Below, one piece after another: positions 28,287 through 36,537 of a DNA stretch of 64,000 bases (position 1 is its first letter; each line of letters opens with the position of its first letter). The position numbers and the translations under genes are program-made. The stretch covers positions 211,506 through 275,505 of the forward strand of contig NZ_LMUP01000001.1 of NCBI RefSeq assembly GCF_009765875.1, read 5' to 3'. This stretch comes from Pedobacter sp. L105 (GTDB lineage: Bacteria; Bacteroidota; Bacteroidia; Sphingobacteriales; Sphingobacteriaceae). Under the pieces are notes generated by a model. It was not told where the DNA came from. It worked only from the letters and a program-made list of their open reading frames with translations, and did no database searches.

Positions 28287-28982
28287 TTATTCCCAATTCC
28301 AGAATTGGAGGATCGTATTTTCCTGCGGATGAAAAGCAGCAGTAACGATATAATCATCACTGACTTCTATACTTTGAACCTTAAATAATTGTCCTTGACG
28401 ATGAACTTCGGTGGCTAAAGAAGGCACGAGATGAAGATGGTCTGTTAACCCTTCTCCTGTTGCCTTAAGTATGGCTTCCTTCCTGGTCCATAAAAGAAAA
28501 AAGCTGGAAAGCTGATCCTCGTTGCTGAGGATGAAAGATGATTCTTCTTCTGAAAAACACATTTCCATTAGATCCATGAATTTAAAATCCTTTTTGATAA
28601 ATTCTATATCCACACCAACTGGAAGCTGGCTTACAGCAATGACCACATAATTTCCTGCATGGCTAAGATTAAATTCTATGCCCGAGAGAGCTGGTTTGCG
28701 ATGACTAGTGTAACTGTATGTAATGGCAGAGTTAGCTAAATGGAGAAAACGGGATAACAGCAGACGGAGATAATATTTGCTCACGAGATAACTCTCCCTG
28801 TCGTGCTGATGAACAAAACGATTGCCTTTGTCTATTTCATCAGCAGATAAAATAGAGGTATCAATGGCCGGGTAATGTGTGTCTACTTTTATTTTAATAA
28901 CCTGTACAAAATCTTCAATGGATAATTTCTCTCCACTATAGGGTAACCAATTTACATCATTTTCCAGGAGATTTTCTTCCAT
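28287..28982 (-). CDS. 4'-phosphopantetheinyl transferase, Sfp type
   Basis: A 231-residue protein with the signature motifs PVGVDIEFIKKDF (magnesium-binding D-x-E) and FFLLWTRKEAILKATGEGL near residues 158-176, plus SHRKPALSGIEFNLSHAG upstream of them. The length fits the Sfp/Gsp group, which activates NRPS and PKS carrier domains by adding the phosphopantetheine arm of CoA. The obvious client is the carrier domain of the NRPS at 23252-25855, only 2.4 kb away. It is transcribed alone; its promoter would lie in the 319-bp gap to tetR. Confidence 0.9.
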   Translation of the reverse strand: MEENLLENDVNWLPYSGEKLSIEDFVQVIKIKVDTHYPAIDTSILSADEIDKGNRFVHQHDRESYLVSKYYLRLLLSRFLHLANSAITYSYTSHRKPALSGIEFNLSHAGNYVVIAVSQLPVGVDIEFIKKDFKFMDLMEMCFSEEESSFILSNEDQLSSFFLLWTRKEAILKATGEGLTDHLHLVPSLATEVHRQGQLFKVQSIEVSDDYIVTAAFHPQENTILQFWNWE

Positions 28983-29228
28983 TTAAGGCGAAATTAGTGA
29001 TTTTAAGATGATTCTCCTATTGGTTATCACAGGCTTATTCTTTTAGTAGCAATGTGATTTTGTCTTTAAGGTTAAACCCCACGCTTGTTGTTCTGGATAA
29101 GGAAGAAGAAAATTTGACGTTTCCATTTTACAAGCTTTGTTTTTTTAAAACTTATTGATTAATTACGTTGTAGTTTGTTTAAGCAAAAATAAAATACATT
29201 AGAAACAAGCTTTTTTATTATAAATGGT

Positions 29229-29249
29229 ATTATTATCCCGGATAATAAT
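29229..29249. promoter_or_regulatory. 21-bp palindromic operator, probable TetR site
   Basis: ATTATTATCC-C-GGATAATAAT is a perfect palindrome with 10-bp arms, ending 3 bases before the -7 box at 29253. A bound dimer here would cover the promoter spacer and block RNA polymerase. TetR repressors usually control their own operon in this way, so autorepression of the six-gene operon is likely. Confidence 0.65.
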
Positions 29250-29252
29250 CAA

Positions 29253-29260
29253 TACTTTTG
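29253..29260 (+). promoter_or_regulatory. -7 promoter box for the tetR-ppk1 operon
   Basis: TACTTTTG fits the Bacteroidota -7 consensus TAnnTTTG. Transcription would start near 29267 and give a leader of about 35 bases before ATG 29302. A -33 TTTG is not evident, since the palindrome fills that space. The box supports the shorter start for tetR. Confidence 0.55.
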
Positions 29261-29301
29261 AAATAAAGCGGATTAAACATTATGTTGATAGCGTTGCAAT
29301 T

Positions 29302-29889
29302 ATGGAAAAGGACGAAATAGTTATTGGTGAAATATTGGTAGCTGCAAAGTCTTTATTTGCGAAATTTGGATTAAAAAAGACAACTATTGAAGATATTTCT
29401 ATTGCGGCAAACAAGGGGAAAAGTACCTTGTATTATTATTTTCCTGGTAAAAATGAAATATTTGAAGCAGTAGTGAAGTACGAACTAGAAACCGTGATCA
29501 GAAACCTGAGGGAAAATGTGAGTGCTGTACATTCCGCTAAAGACAAGCTGAGGGCATTTTTAACTATCCAGGGAATTAACATTCTTGAATTGCGTAGCCT
29601 TTATAAGGTGCTTTTTGAGGATATTCTCGAATCCCGCAGAATGTTAATGCCTTTACGGTTGAAATATGAGCAAATCCAGATAGAAATGATCACGGAGATT
29701 CTTTCCGGCGGAGTGATCAGCGGGGAATTTAAAAACCTGTCTGCGGAAAACATAAAAAAATTATCCTTTTTCATGATTATTGCCTTTAGAGGACTCCATT
29801 ACCCGTTGTCCATTAATCCCGCAGAAATACAATCTCAGGAATATTTTGATGAACTTATAGATATGCTTATTGAAGGCATTGGAAATTAA
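29302..29889 (+). CDS. TetR/AcrR-family transcriptional regulator
   Basis: The frame is open from 29224, but ATG 29302 (MEKDEIVIGE) gives a normal 195-residue TetR protein and leaves the operator and -7 box outside the gene. The N-terminal helix-turn-helix is clear: ILVAAKSLFAKFGLKKTTIE, then DISIAANKGKSTLYYYFPGK near residues 28-50. The C-terminal ligand domain is of the TetR_C type and its ligand is unknown. It heads an operon with the HD-membrane protein, ppk1 and three envelope or sensory genes, and probably represses that operon through the 21-bp palindrome. Confidence 0.87.
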   Translation: MEKDEIVIGEILVAAKSLFAKFGLKKTTIEDISIAANKGKSTLYYYFPGKNEIFEAVVKYELETVIRNLRENVSAVHSAKDKLRAFLTIQGINILELRSLYKVLFEDILESRRMLMPLRLKYEQIQIEMITEILSGGVISGEFKNLSAENIKKLSFFMIIAFRGLHYPLSINPAEIQSQEYFDELIDMLIEGIGN

Positions 29890-29910
29890 TAATTTAAAGT
29901 GACATACGAT

Positions 29911-31212
29911 ATGACAAACTACCTGGAATTACTGGATCAGGTCAGGAACTATACCGCCGGCTTGTTCCATGATAATAAAGACGACAAATTAATCTATCAC
30001 AATATTCTTCATACAGAACAGGTGGTAAAAGCGGTAGTGAAAATCGCTAACCATTATCAGTTATCAGATCAGGATTTTTTTGTGGTCAGTGCAGCTGCAT
30101 GGTTCCATGATATCGGATACCTGACCAGTTTTGAACTCCATGAAGGAAGGGGGGCAGAAGCTGCAAAAGTATTTTTAACTTCAAAAGGTATTGAACCGGA
30201 TATCATAAAGCTGGTAGCCAATTGTATCCTGGCTACAAAGATGCCACAGCATCCTGTAGGGCTATTGGAACAAATTGTATGTGATGCTGATCTTTTTCAT
30301 TTAGGCAGTGACGATTTTAAAGGAAGGAATAAACTGATGCGCAAAGAGGCAGAGGCTTTTTCCGGGCATGACATCGATAAAAATGAGTGGAGATTAAAAA
30401 CCATCACACTATTTGAAAACCATCATTACCATACTGAATACTGTCAGGAATTGCTGAATGCAAAAAAGGAACTTAATTTACAGGAACTGAAGGATAAGGC
30501 GGTCAAAGAAGAAGATGCCCATATGGATAAAAAAGAGAAAAAGCACGATCAGCACGACAAAAAGCATGATCATAAAAAAAAGCACGGGGAAGAGAAAGAA
30601 GAAGTCATAGAAACAGATGATAAAGGGCTGGCTGTTCTGGAGGACAAGGCAGAGGTAAAAAAGAAAAAGAAAGATCGTCCAGAAAAAGGGATAGAAACGA
30701 TGTTTAGGATCACCTCGGGCAATAATCAGCGGTTAAGCGATATGGCTGATAGAAAAGCACATATTATGATACAGACCAATGCGATCATTTTATCAGTCAT
30801 CCTGAGTATACTGATGCGCAAACTGGAAGATAATCCGCATCTGATCATTCCTACCTTGCTGTTACTGATCATTTGTGTGACTACCATGGTATTTTCTATT
30901 CTGTCAACCAGGCCAACTGTACCTACAGGAACATTCACTGCTGACGATATTACCAGGAAAAAGGTAAACTTACTGTTCTTTGGTAATTTCTATAAGATGC
31001 ACCTTCCGGATTATCAGGCTGGTATGGAGCAGATGATGGAAGACCGTGAGTTTTTATATGGCAGCCTCATAAAAGATGTATATTCTCAGGGCGTAGTTCT
31101 TGGACGTAAATACCGGCTGTTGAGAATTGCCTATAATGTATTTATGTTTGGGATCATTATAGCAGTTCTGGCGTTTATGATTGCTATTGCATGGGTTAGA
31201 TTACAGGGTTAA
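29911..31212 (+). CDS. HD phosphohydrolase domain fused to Pycsar-effector-like (DUF5706/PycTM) membrane domain
   Basis: ATG 29911 (MTNYLELLDQ) is preferred to GTG 29899; the product is 433 residues. The N-terminal HD domain (about 10-180) has HNILHTEQ, AAWFHDIGY (metal His-Asp) and CDADLFHLG. A linker at about 190-265 is packed with Lys, His, Asp and Glu (runs such as KKEKKHDQHDKKHDHKKK). The C-terminal domain (about 270-433) starts MFRITSGNNQRLSDMADRKA and has membrane helices near 295-310, 322-343 and 403-425, the pattern of the Pycsar effector family DUF5706. No cyclase lies in the window. The stop is one base from the ppk1 start, so coupling is likely. Confidence 0.82.
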   Translation: MTNYLELLDQVRNYTAGLFHDNKDDKLIYHNILHTEQVVKAVVKIANHYQLSDQDFFVVSAAAWFHDIGYLTSFELHEGRGAEAAKVFLTSKGIEPDIIKLVANCILATKMPQHPVGLLEQIVCDADLFHLGSDDFKGRNKLMRKEAEAFSGHDIDKNEWRLKTITLFENHHYHTEYCQELLNAKKELNLQELKDKAVKEEDAHMDKKEKKHDQHDKKHDHKKKHGEEKEEVIETDDKGLAVLEDKAEVKKKKKDRPEKGIETMFRITSGNNQRLSDMADRKAHIMIQTNAIILSVILSILMRKLEDNPHLIIPTLLLLIICVTTMVFSILSTRPTVPTGTFTADDITRKKVNLLFFGNFYKMHLPDYQAGMEQMMEDREFLYGSLIKDVYSQGVVLGRKYRLLRIAYNVFMFGIIIAVLAFMIAIAWVRLQG

Positions 31213-31213
31213 T

Positions 31214-33238
31214 ATGGCGGAATATTCATTTTTTAACCGCGACCTGAGCTGGCTTAGTTTTAATGACAGGTTATTAATGGAAGCGGAGCGTGCTGATGTC
31301 CCTTTATTGGAGCGGATTAAATTCCTGTCTATCTTTTCTTCTAACCTGGACGAGTTTTATAGGGTTAGGATGCCTGTTCTGATGGCTATTGACAATTTTG
31401 ATGATCGTAACGGGTTAAATAATACCTATTACAAAGCCCGGTTCCTGATCAATCAGCAGCAGGAAAGATATGGACATCTGCTGGCAAATTATATCTTACC
31501 GGCGCTGAAAACAGAAAATATTCATTGGTTATACAATGAAGCAATCCCTGATCACATACAGGATGAGTTGGCTGCTCTTTTTTTTAATGAAGTGCTGGCT
31601 TATATCAGGCTGTTTTCTGTAGACAAGGACGACGATGGTTTTTTTGCTGAAAATAACAAGCTCTATCAGGCGGTGATGCTGACGGATAAAGCAGGAGTTG
31701 AACGCTTAGAGCTGATCACCATTCCTTCGGATGTATTGCCAAGATTGTATGCGGTAAACAAGGGAGAGGATAAATATGTAGTTTTCCTGGATGATATCAT
31801 TAAAAATAACCTGGCTTATCTTTTTCCGGAGGAAACAATTACAGGTGTTTTCAATATTAAGATCACCAGAAATGCTGAGTTGAACCTCAGGGATGAGATA
31901 GGTGAAGATATCACTGCTGCCTTAGAAAAGGAATTAAAAAAACGTGATCTAGGATTTGCCACCCGGTTTTTGTGCCAGCCGGGTGTTCCGCTGCGACATC
32001 TTTATCGAATTATTTACACACTTAATTTATCCAATTCTTCTATTGTAGAGGGAGGATATTATCATAACCTGAAAGATTTGAATAGCTTTCCATTGCAGGA
32101 TGCGAAGCTAAGTGATTCCAAATGGCCTTCCATTAAAAGTCTTGCAATAAAAAAGGAAGAAACCCTATTTGATCTGATCCAGAAAAAAGATCTGATGGTA
32201 CATGTGCCTTATCAGCAATATGATCCTGTACTCAGGTTTTTCAATGAGGCGGCAAATGATGCTTTTGTGGAAGAGATTTCTGTTACACTTTACCGGGTGG
32301 CCGACAATTCCAGAATTGTTAATGCGCTGATGACGGCGGCCAAAAATGGTAAAAAGGTAACCGTGATGGTAGAACTAAAGGCCAGATTTGATGAAGCCAA
32401 TAATATTAGATGGGCTTCCAGGATGAAAGCTTCGGGCGTGAAGATCATTTACAGTGATGCGGATATGAAAGTGCATGCTAAAGTTGCACTGGTAAAAAGA
32501 ACATTAAGGGATAAAAGTCAGTATCTTGGTTTGCTGGCTACCGGTAATTTAAACGAGTCTACAGCCAGATTTTATACCGATCATATTCTATTAACGGCAA
32601 ATCAGCTTATGCTGCAGGAATTGCAATGGCTTTTTGACTTTTTAGGAAAAAAGAAGAAAAACCCGCTCATAGAGGAAGTGATTAATTTTAAACATCTGCT
32701 GGTTGCTCATTTTAACCTGCAGCAAAAATTTCTATCCCTGATAGACAGGGAAATCGTTAATGCAGAAAAAGGCCTTCCTTCCGGTATCACCATTAAATTA
32801 AATAATCTGGAGGAGAAAATCCTTATTTCCAAATTATATGAAGCTTCGGCTGCGGGAGTGAAAATCAATTTAATTGTACGCAGTATATGTTGCCTCATTC
32901 CCGGGGTTCCCGGACAAAGTGAAAACATTACGGTAAGACGCATTGTTGATAAATATCTGGAGCATGGACGGTTGTTTTTATTTCACAATAATGGCAAGGA
33001 AGAAGTTTTTATGGGTTCCTCAGATTGGATGAACAGAAATATTTACAGCCGTATAGAAGTTTGTTTTCCAATTTATGACAACGTACTCAAACAGAAACTG
33101 ATAGAATTGTTAAATTTACAATGGAAGGATACTATTCAGGCTGTGCAGCTAAACGAGGCCATGCAAAATAATTATGTGACAGGAGAGGAAAAGATCCGTT
33201 CCCAGCAAGCTATATATTCGCTTTTAAAAGGGGCATAA
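31214..33238 (+). CDS. ppk1: Polyphosphate kinase 1
   Basis: ATG 31214 gives MAEYSFFNRDLSWLSFNDRLL, the classic PPK1 N-terminus (FFNRDLSWLxFN); an upstream in-frame codon at 31181 lies inside the previous gene. The product of 674 residues is close to the usual 690. The catalytic His is residue 421 in MKVHAKVALV and the second conserved His is residue 584 in LEHGRLFLFH. The GNLNESTARFYTDH segment is also typical. The enzyme reversibly makes polyphosphate from ATP at the membrane. It stands in the middle of a TetR-headed operon. Confidence 0.95.
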   Translation: MAEYSFFNRDLSWLSFNDRLLMEAERADVPLLERIKFLSIFSSNLDEFYRVRMPVLMAIDNFDDRNGLNNTYYKARFLINQQQERYGHLLANYILPALKTENIHWLYNEAIPDHIQDELAALFFNEVLAYIRLFSVDKDDDGFFAENNKLYQAVMLTDKAGVERLELITIPSDVLPRLYAVNKGEDKYVVFLDDIIKNNLAYLFPEETITGVFNIKITRNAELNLRDEIGEDITAALEKELKKRDLGFATRFLCQPGVPLRHLYRIIYTLNLSNSSIVEGGYYHNLKDLNSFPLQDAKLSDSKWPSIKSLAIKKEETLFDLIQKKDLMVHVPYQQYDPVLRFFNEAANDAFVEEISVTLYRVADNSRIVNALMTAAKNGKKVTVMVELKARFDEANNIRWASRMKASGVKIIYSDADMKVHAKVALVKRTLRDKSQYLGLLATGNLNESTARFYTDHILLTANQLMLQELQWLFDFLGKKKKNPLIEEVINFKHLLVAHFNLQQKFLSLIDREIVNAEKGLPSGITIKLNNLEEKILISKLYEASAAGVKINLIVRSICCLIPGVPGQSENITVRRIVDKYLEHGRLFLFHNNGKEEVFMGSSDWMNRNIYSRIEVCFPIYDNVLKQKLIELLNLQWKDTIQAVQLNEAMQNNYVTGEEKIRSQQAIYSLLKGA

Positions 33239-33249
33239 AATGTAAAACA

Positions 33250-34119
33250 ATGAAACTGTTTTTTAAAAAACCGACTTATGTATTTCTGGTTCTGACCCTG
33301 GTTACATTTTATGCTTGTAAACCTATCGCGAGGTCGTACCCAAGTCCTAAAGGTTATAACCTGAACCATCCTGAAAAATTCAGTATGCCAGAGAGCCTGC
33401 ATGAAATTTCGGGTATTGCTTTTTATCATAACAGGGGCGACTCCGTTTATTCTATTCAGGATGAAGAAGGCCGGCTTTACAGGCAGGCATGGCTGGGCAA
33501 AAAACAGAAACATTCAACTTTTGCTGAAAAGGGTGATTTCGAAGATTTGGCCATTTTAAATGAAACCGCAGTAATTTTAAAAAGTGATGGCAAGCTCTAT
33601 ACCTTCCCCTTTAATGAAGCCAGGGATGAAAAGGTAAAAGACGTAAAAGAATGGGAAGATATACTGCCAAAAGGTGAATATGAGAGTATCTACGCTGATC
33701 AGCAAACGAATCAGCTTTATCTCCTTTGCAAAAATTGCAAACAGGATAAAAAAGATGAAACCGTATCGGGCAGCATCTTTACTTATAATGCCGCAAAGCA
33801 GGATTTAATTGGATCTGGTAATTTTTCTATGGATATCTCGAAGCTGGTAACGGAGAATAAGGTATTAAAAACCGGGCTTAAAGCTTCTGCACTGACTAAA
33901 AATCCACATACAGGGGAGTGGTATATTCTTTCTTCGGTTAACAAACTACTGGTTATCGCTACTCCCGACTGGAAAATTAAAAGTACCTACCGTCTGGATT
34001 CATCCATATTTACACAACCTGAAGGTATAGCATTTGATGACCAGATGAATTTGTATATCTCTAACGAAGGCGATGAAATTTCGACGGGTAATATTCTAAA
34101 GTTTACTTATAAGCCCTAA
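33250..34119 (+). CDS. SdiA-regulated-like beta-propeller lipoprotein
   Basis: A 289-residue protein with a lipoprotein-type signal (VFLVLTLVTFYAC, Cys near residue 23). The body has repeated propeller blades with HEISGIAFYHNRGDSVYSIQ, FEDLAILNETAVIL, ESIYADQQTNQLYLLCKN and TQPEGIAFDDQMNLYISNEG, as in the SdiA-regulated/esterase-like group. The role is unknown; it is exposed on the periplasmic or outer surface. It starts 11 bp after ppk1 and belongs to the same operon, which suggests an envelope function tied to phosphate or polyphosphate state. Confidence 0.7.
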   Translation: MKLFFKKPTYVFLVLTLVTFYACKPIARSYPSPKGYNLNHPEKFSMPESLHEISGIAFYHNRGDSVYSIQDEEGRLYRQAWLGKKQKHSTFAEKGDFEDLAILNETAVILKSDGKLYTFPFNEARDEKVKDVKEWEDILPKGEYESIYADQQTNQLYLLCKNCKQDKKDETVSGSIFTYNAAKQDLIGSGNFSMDISKLVTENKVLKTGLKASALTKNPHTGEWYILSSVNKLLVIATPDWKIKSTYRLDSSIFTQPEGIAFDDQMNLYISNEGDEISTGNILKFTYKP

Positions 34120-34163
34120 AGCTCATCATCTCCGTAAAGGCGTAAAACTTAATCACAAGAAAC

Positions 34164-36527
34164 ATGCAGGCAATAACTTTAGATTTAAATAAGAGCATAT
34201 ACGGTAATGGAAAGAGTATACTTGAAGCAGATATTGAACTCTCTTTAAAGCCTTTTATTGTCTTTCTTAAGGATCGGGCCGATCGTGAAAAAACCGGCAA
34301 GATAAATTTCTACAATTATTTACTGGAGCAGTTTTCTGCCTATCCTGAATTGTTGTTCTCTATTCATCAGGAGGATACAGCGAAATATAACCATCTTTTT
34401 GAATTGATTTATACGGCGCTTTCGCCTATTATAAATGATGAACATGAGCAGCTTTGGGCGGTCGGAAAGCCGGTTTCCGCCTGTTTTTACTATGGGACCA
34501 ATGCTTTTTACAATGTTCTACTGGACCATAAAAAAGAAAGCCTTAAGCCAGATCTTAGCCTGCCTTCCAAAACGGATATGGATAAGAATATGCTTAGGAA
34601 TTTCTATAATCTGATCCTGCAAAAATTTTACAACTTTACTTTAGGCGGAAAACAATATACTATTAAGTCGGTAACGGATCAGAAAACACACTTAACGAAG
34701 TATTACCGTTTGAATGTGGATAACCGGTTTATGGACGTTCAGTGTGAAGGAGAACTACCGGAACTCACTTTGCAGCATGCAAAGGATTACATGAACGATG
34801 AAAATAATAGTCTCGAGATATTAACGAAGTTGCTGCCATCAAAGCTATTTAGTATTCAGGGTATTTCTATTGTTATTCTGACTGATGTTACCGGAGAATA
34901 TGCTCTGGAAGGCATAAAAAATACAATCATTGAGCATAATCAATGTATGGAAGGGTGGAATAGTTCAACGATCTCAGGGGCACTCAAATCGTTGGTAGGA
35001 ACAGATGCCATAGACTTTGGTTTACTTCCTTATATCCGGCTAAATAAAAAAACACTGCTGTACAGTCATCCAGGATTTCAAAGCGTAATCATTCAACAGG
35101 CAAAAGAAAGTGGAATGCCTGAAACTGAATATACTGCTCTCGTAGATTCTTTTGTTGATCATCCCCGCAGCCTGATTTTTTCTGATATTGAAATGGAAGC
35201 CTCTGCTGAATACCCGATGCTTAAGCTGATCAAGGACAAGGGAATCCATTCCTATGCGTTATTTCCTTTGTATTTCAATGCCAAACTGGTAGGCTGTTTA
35301 GAGTTATATACCCATGATCCTGCAGAGTTTAATGGAGCTACCCTCTCAAAAATTGAAACGGCATTTCCGTTACTGGCCCAGCTCTATCAAAATATTATTA
35401 CTGATTTTAATAATGAGATTATCAATATTGTAACCGATAAGTTTACAGGTTTACAATCTTCAGTTCAATGGCGTTTTTATCAGGCGGCGTATGACTATAT
35501 GAAATCGGGCGACTGGGAGAAAAACCTGCCTATAGAGCGGGTCTATTTTGAAGACGTGCATCCTTTTTATGGTGCTATAGATATCAGAAATTCCAGTATT
35601 GAACGTAATCTGATGATCAGAAAAGACCTCTTTACTCATTTTGAGATCTTAAAAACAACTTTAAAAAACCTGAGTGAAAAATTTCCTGGCAGACTGGATA
35701 AAGACTTTCCAAAAAGATATATTGACTGGAGCAGTTTAGATTTTGACGAACTATCTGACAAGGAGATCATGAAAGCCGATGACTATCTGCAGCGCCAGCT
35801 TCCGCCTTATTTCAGGCTGTTAAAAGATATAGAGCCAGATGCCGCGCCTTTTCTGGATGAATATTTTGAATTGACGCAATCGGGAGGAAAAGTATTTGAA
35901 AACAGGGACCATTACGAGCTGAGCATGCAGATGATCAATCATGCTGTAAACCGGAGCCTGGATGCGTTCAACACAGAGCTGCAGGAAATTTACCCTTGTT
36001 ATTTTGAGAAATTTAGAAGTGATGGAGTTGAATTTGATATTTATCTGGGACAGTCAATTACTCCTGATATCAAATTTAGCGATGATTTACTTTCTGATTT
36101 TCGTTTCAGACAATTGAAGGTGATCACTGAAATTGCACAGGATACCGCAAATCTTACTTCGCATTTACCTATTCCACTGGAAACCACTCAGCTGATTTTT
36201 GTTTACGCAAATTTGATAGACATCAGTTTTCGTATTGATGAGCAACGCTTTGATGTAGAAGGGGGATATAACATCCGTTACCAGATGGTAAAGAAAAGGA
36301 TTGATAAAGCGCATATAAAGGATAGTACAGAGCGCCTTACCCAGCCCGGAAAGATTGCAATTGTTTATTTTAACAGTAAAGAAGCGCAGGAATATATGGG
36401 ATATATTCATCAGCTGCAGGCAGCGGGACTGTTAACCAAACTTATTGAATATATAGAAGTAGAAGAATTACAGGGAGTTGAAGGACTCAAAGCATTGCGC
36501 GTGGAGGTTGCAGTGAAAACAGTTTAA
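34164..36527 (+). CDS. Large GAF-domain protein of unknown function
   Basis: A 787-residue soluble protein without signal peptide or membrane helices. A GAF-like domain lies at about 320-410 (YALFPLYFNAKLVGCLELYT). The flanking regions are mainly helical and of no recognised family. No output domain (kinase, cyclase, DNA-binding) is seen at the C-terminus. It may sense a small molecule. It lies 44 bp after the lipoprotein and 10 bp before the outer-membrane gene in the ppk1 operon. Confidence 0.65.
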   Translation: MQAITLDLNKSIYGNGKSILEADIELSLKPFIVFLKDRADREKTGKINFYNYLLEQFSAYPELLFSIHQEDTAKYNHLFELIYTALSPIINDEHEQLWAVGKPVSACFYYGTNAFYNVLLDHKKESLKPDLSLPSKTDMDKNMLRNFYNLILQKFYNFTLGGKQYTIKSVTDQKTHLTKYYRLNVDNRFMDVQCEGELPELTLQHAKDYMNDENNSLEILTKLLPSKLFSIQGISIVILTDVTGEYALEGIKNTIIEHNQCMEGWNSSTISGALKSLVGTDAIDFGLLPYIRLNKKTLLYSHPGFQSVIIQQAKESGMPETEYTALVDSFVDHPRSLIFSDIEMEASAEYPMLKLIKDKGIHSYALFPLYFNAKLVGCLELYTHDPAEFNGATLSKIETAFPLLAQLYQNIITDFNNEIINIVTDKFTGLQSSVQWRFYQAAYDYMKSGDWEKNLPIERVYFEDVHPFYGAIDIRNSSIERNLMIRKDLFTHFEILKTTLKNLSEKFPGRLDKDFPKRYIDWSSLDFDELSDKEIMKADDYLQRQLPPYFRLLKDIEPDAAPFLDEYFELTQSGGKVFENRDHYELSMQMINHAVNRSLDAFNTELQEIYPCYFEKFRSDGVEFDIYLGQSITPDIKFSDDLLSDFRFRQLKVITEIAQDTANLTSHLPIPLETTQLIFVYANLIDISFRIDEQRFDVEGGYNIRYQMVKKRIDKAHIKDSTERLTQPGKIAIVYFNSKEAQEYMGYIHQLQAAGLLTKLIEYIEVEELQGVEGLKALRVEVAVKTV

Positions 36528-36537
36528 ATTAGCGTGA

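Larger units (their letters stand above)
28983..29301. other. 319-bp divergent intergenic region
   Basis: Spacer between the phosphopantetheinyl transferase and tetR. The right end holds a 21-bp palindrome and a -7 box for tetR (listed separately). The part up to about 29220 shows no ORF, and no clear promoter is visible for the minus-strand gene. Confidence 0.5.
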
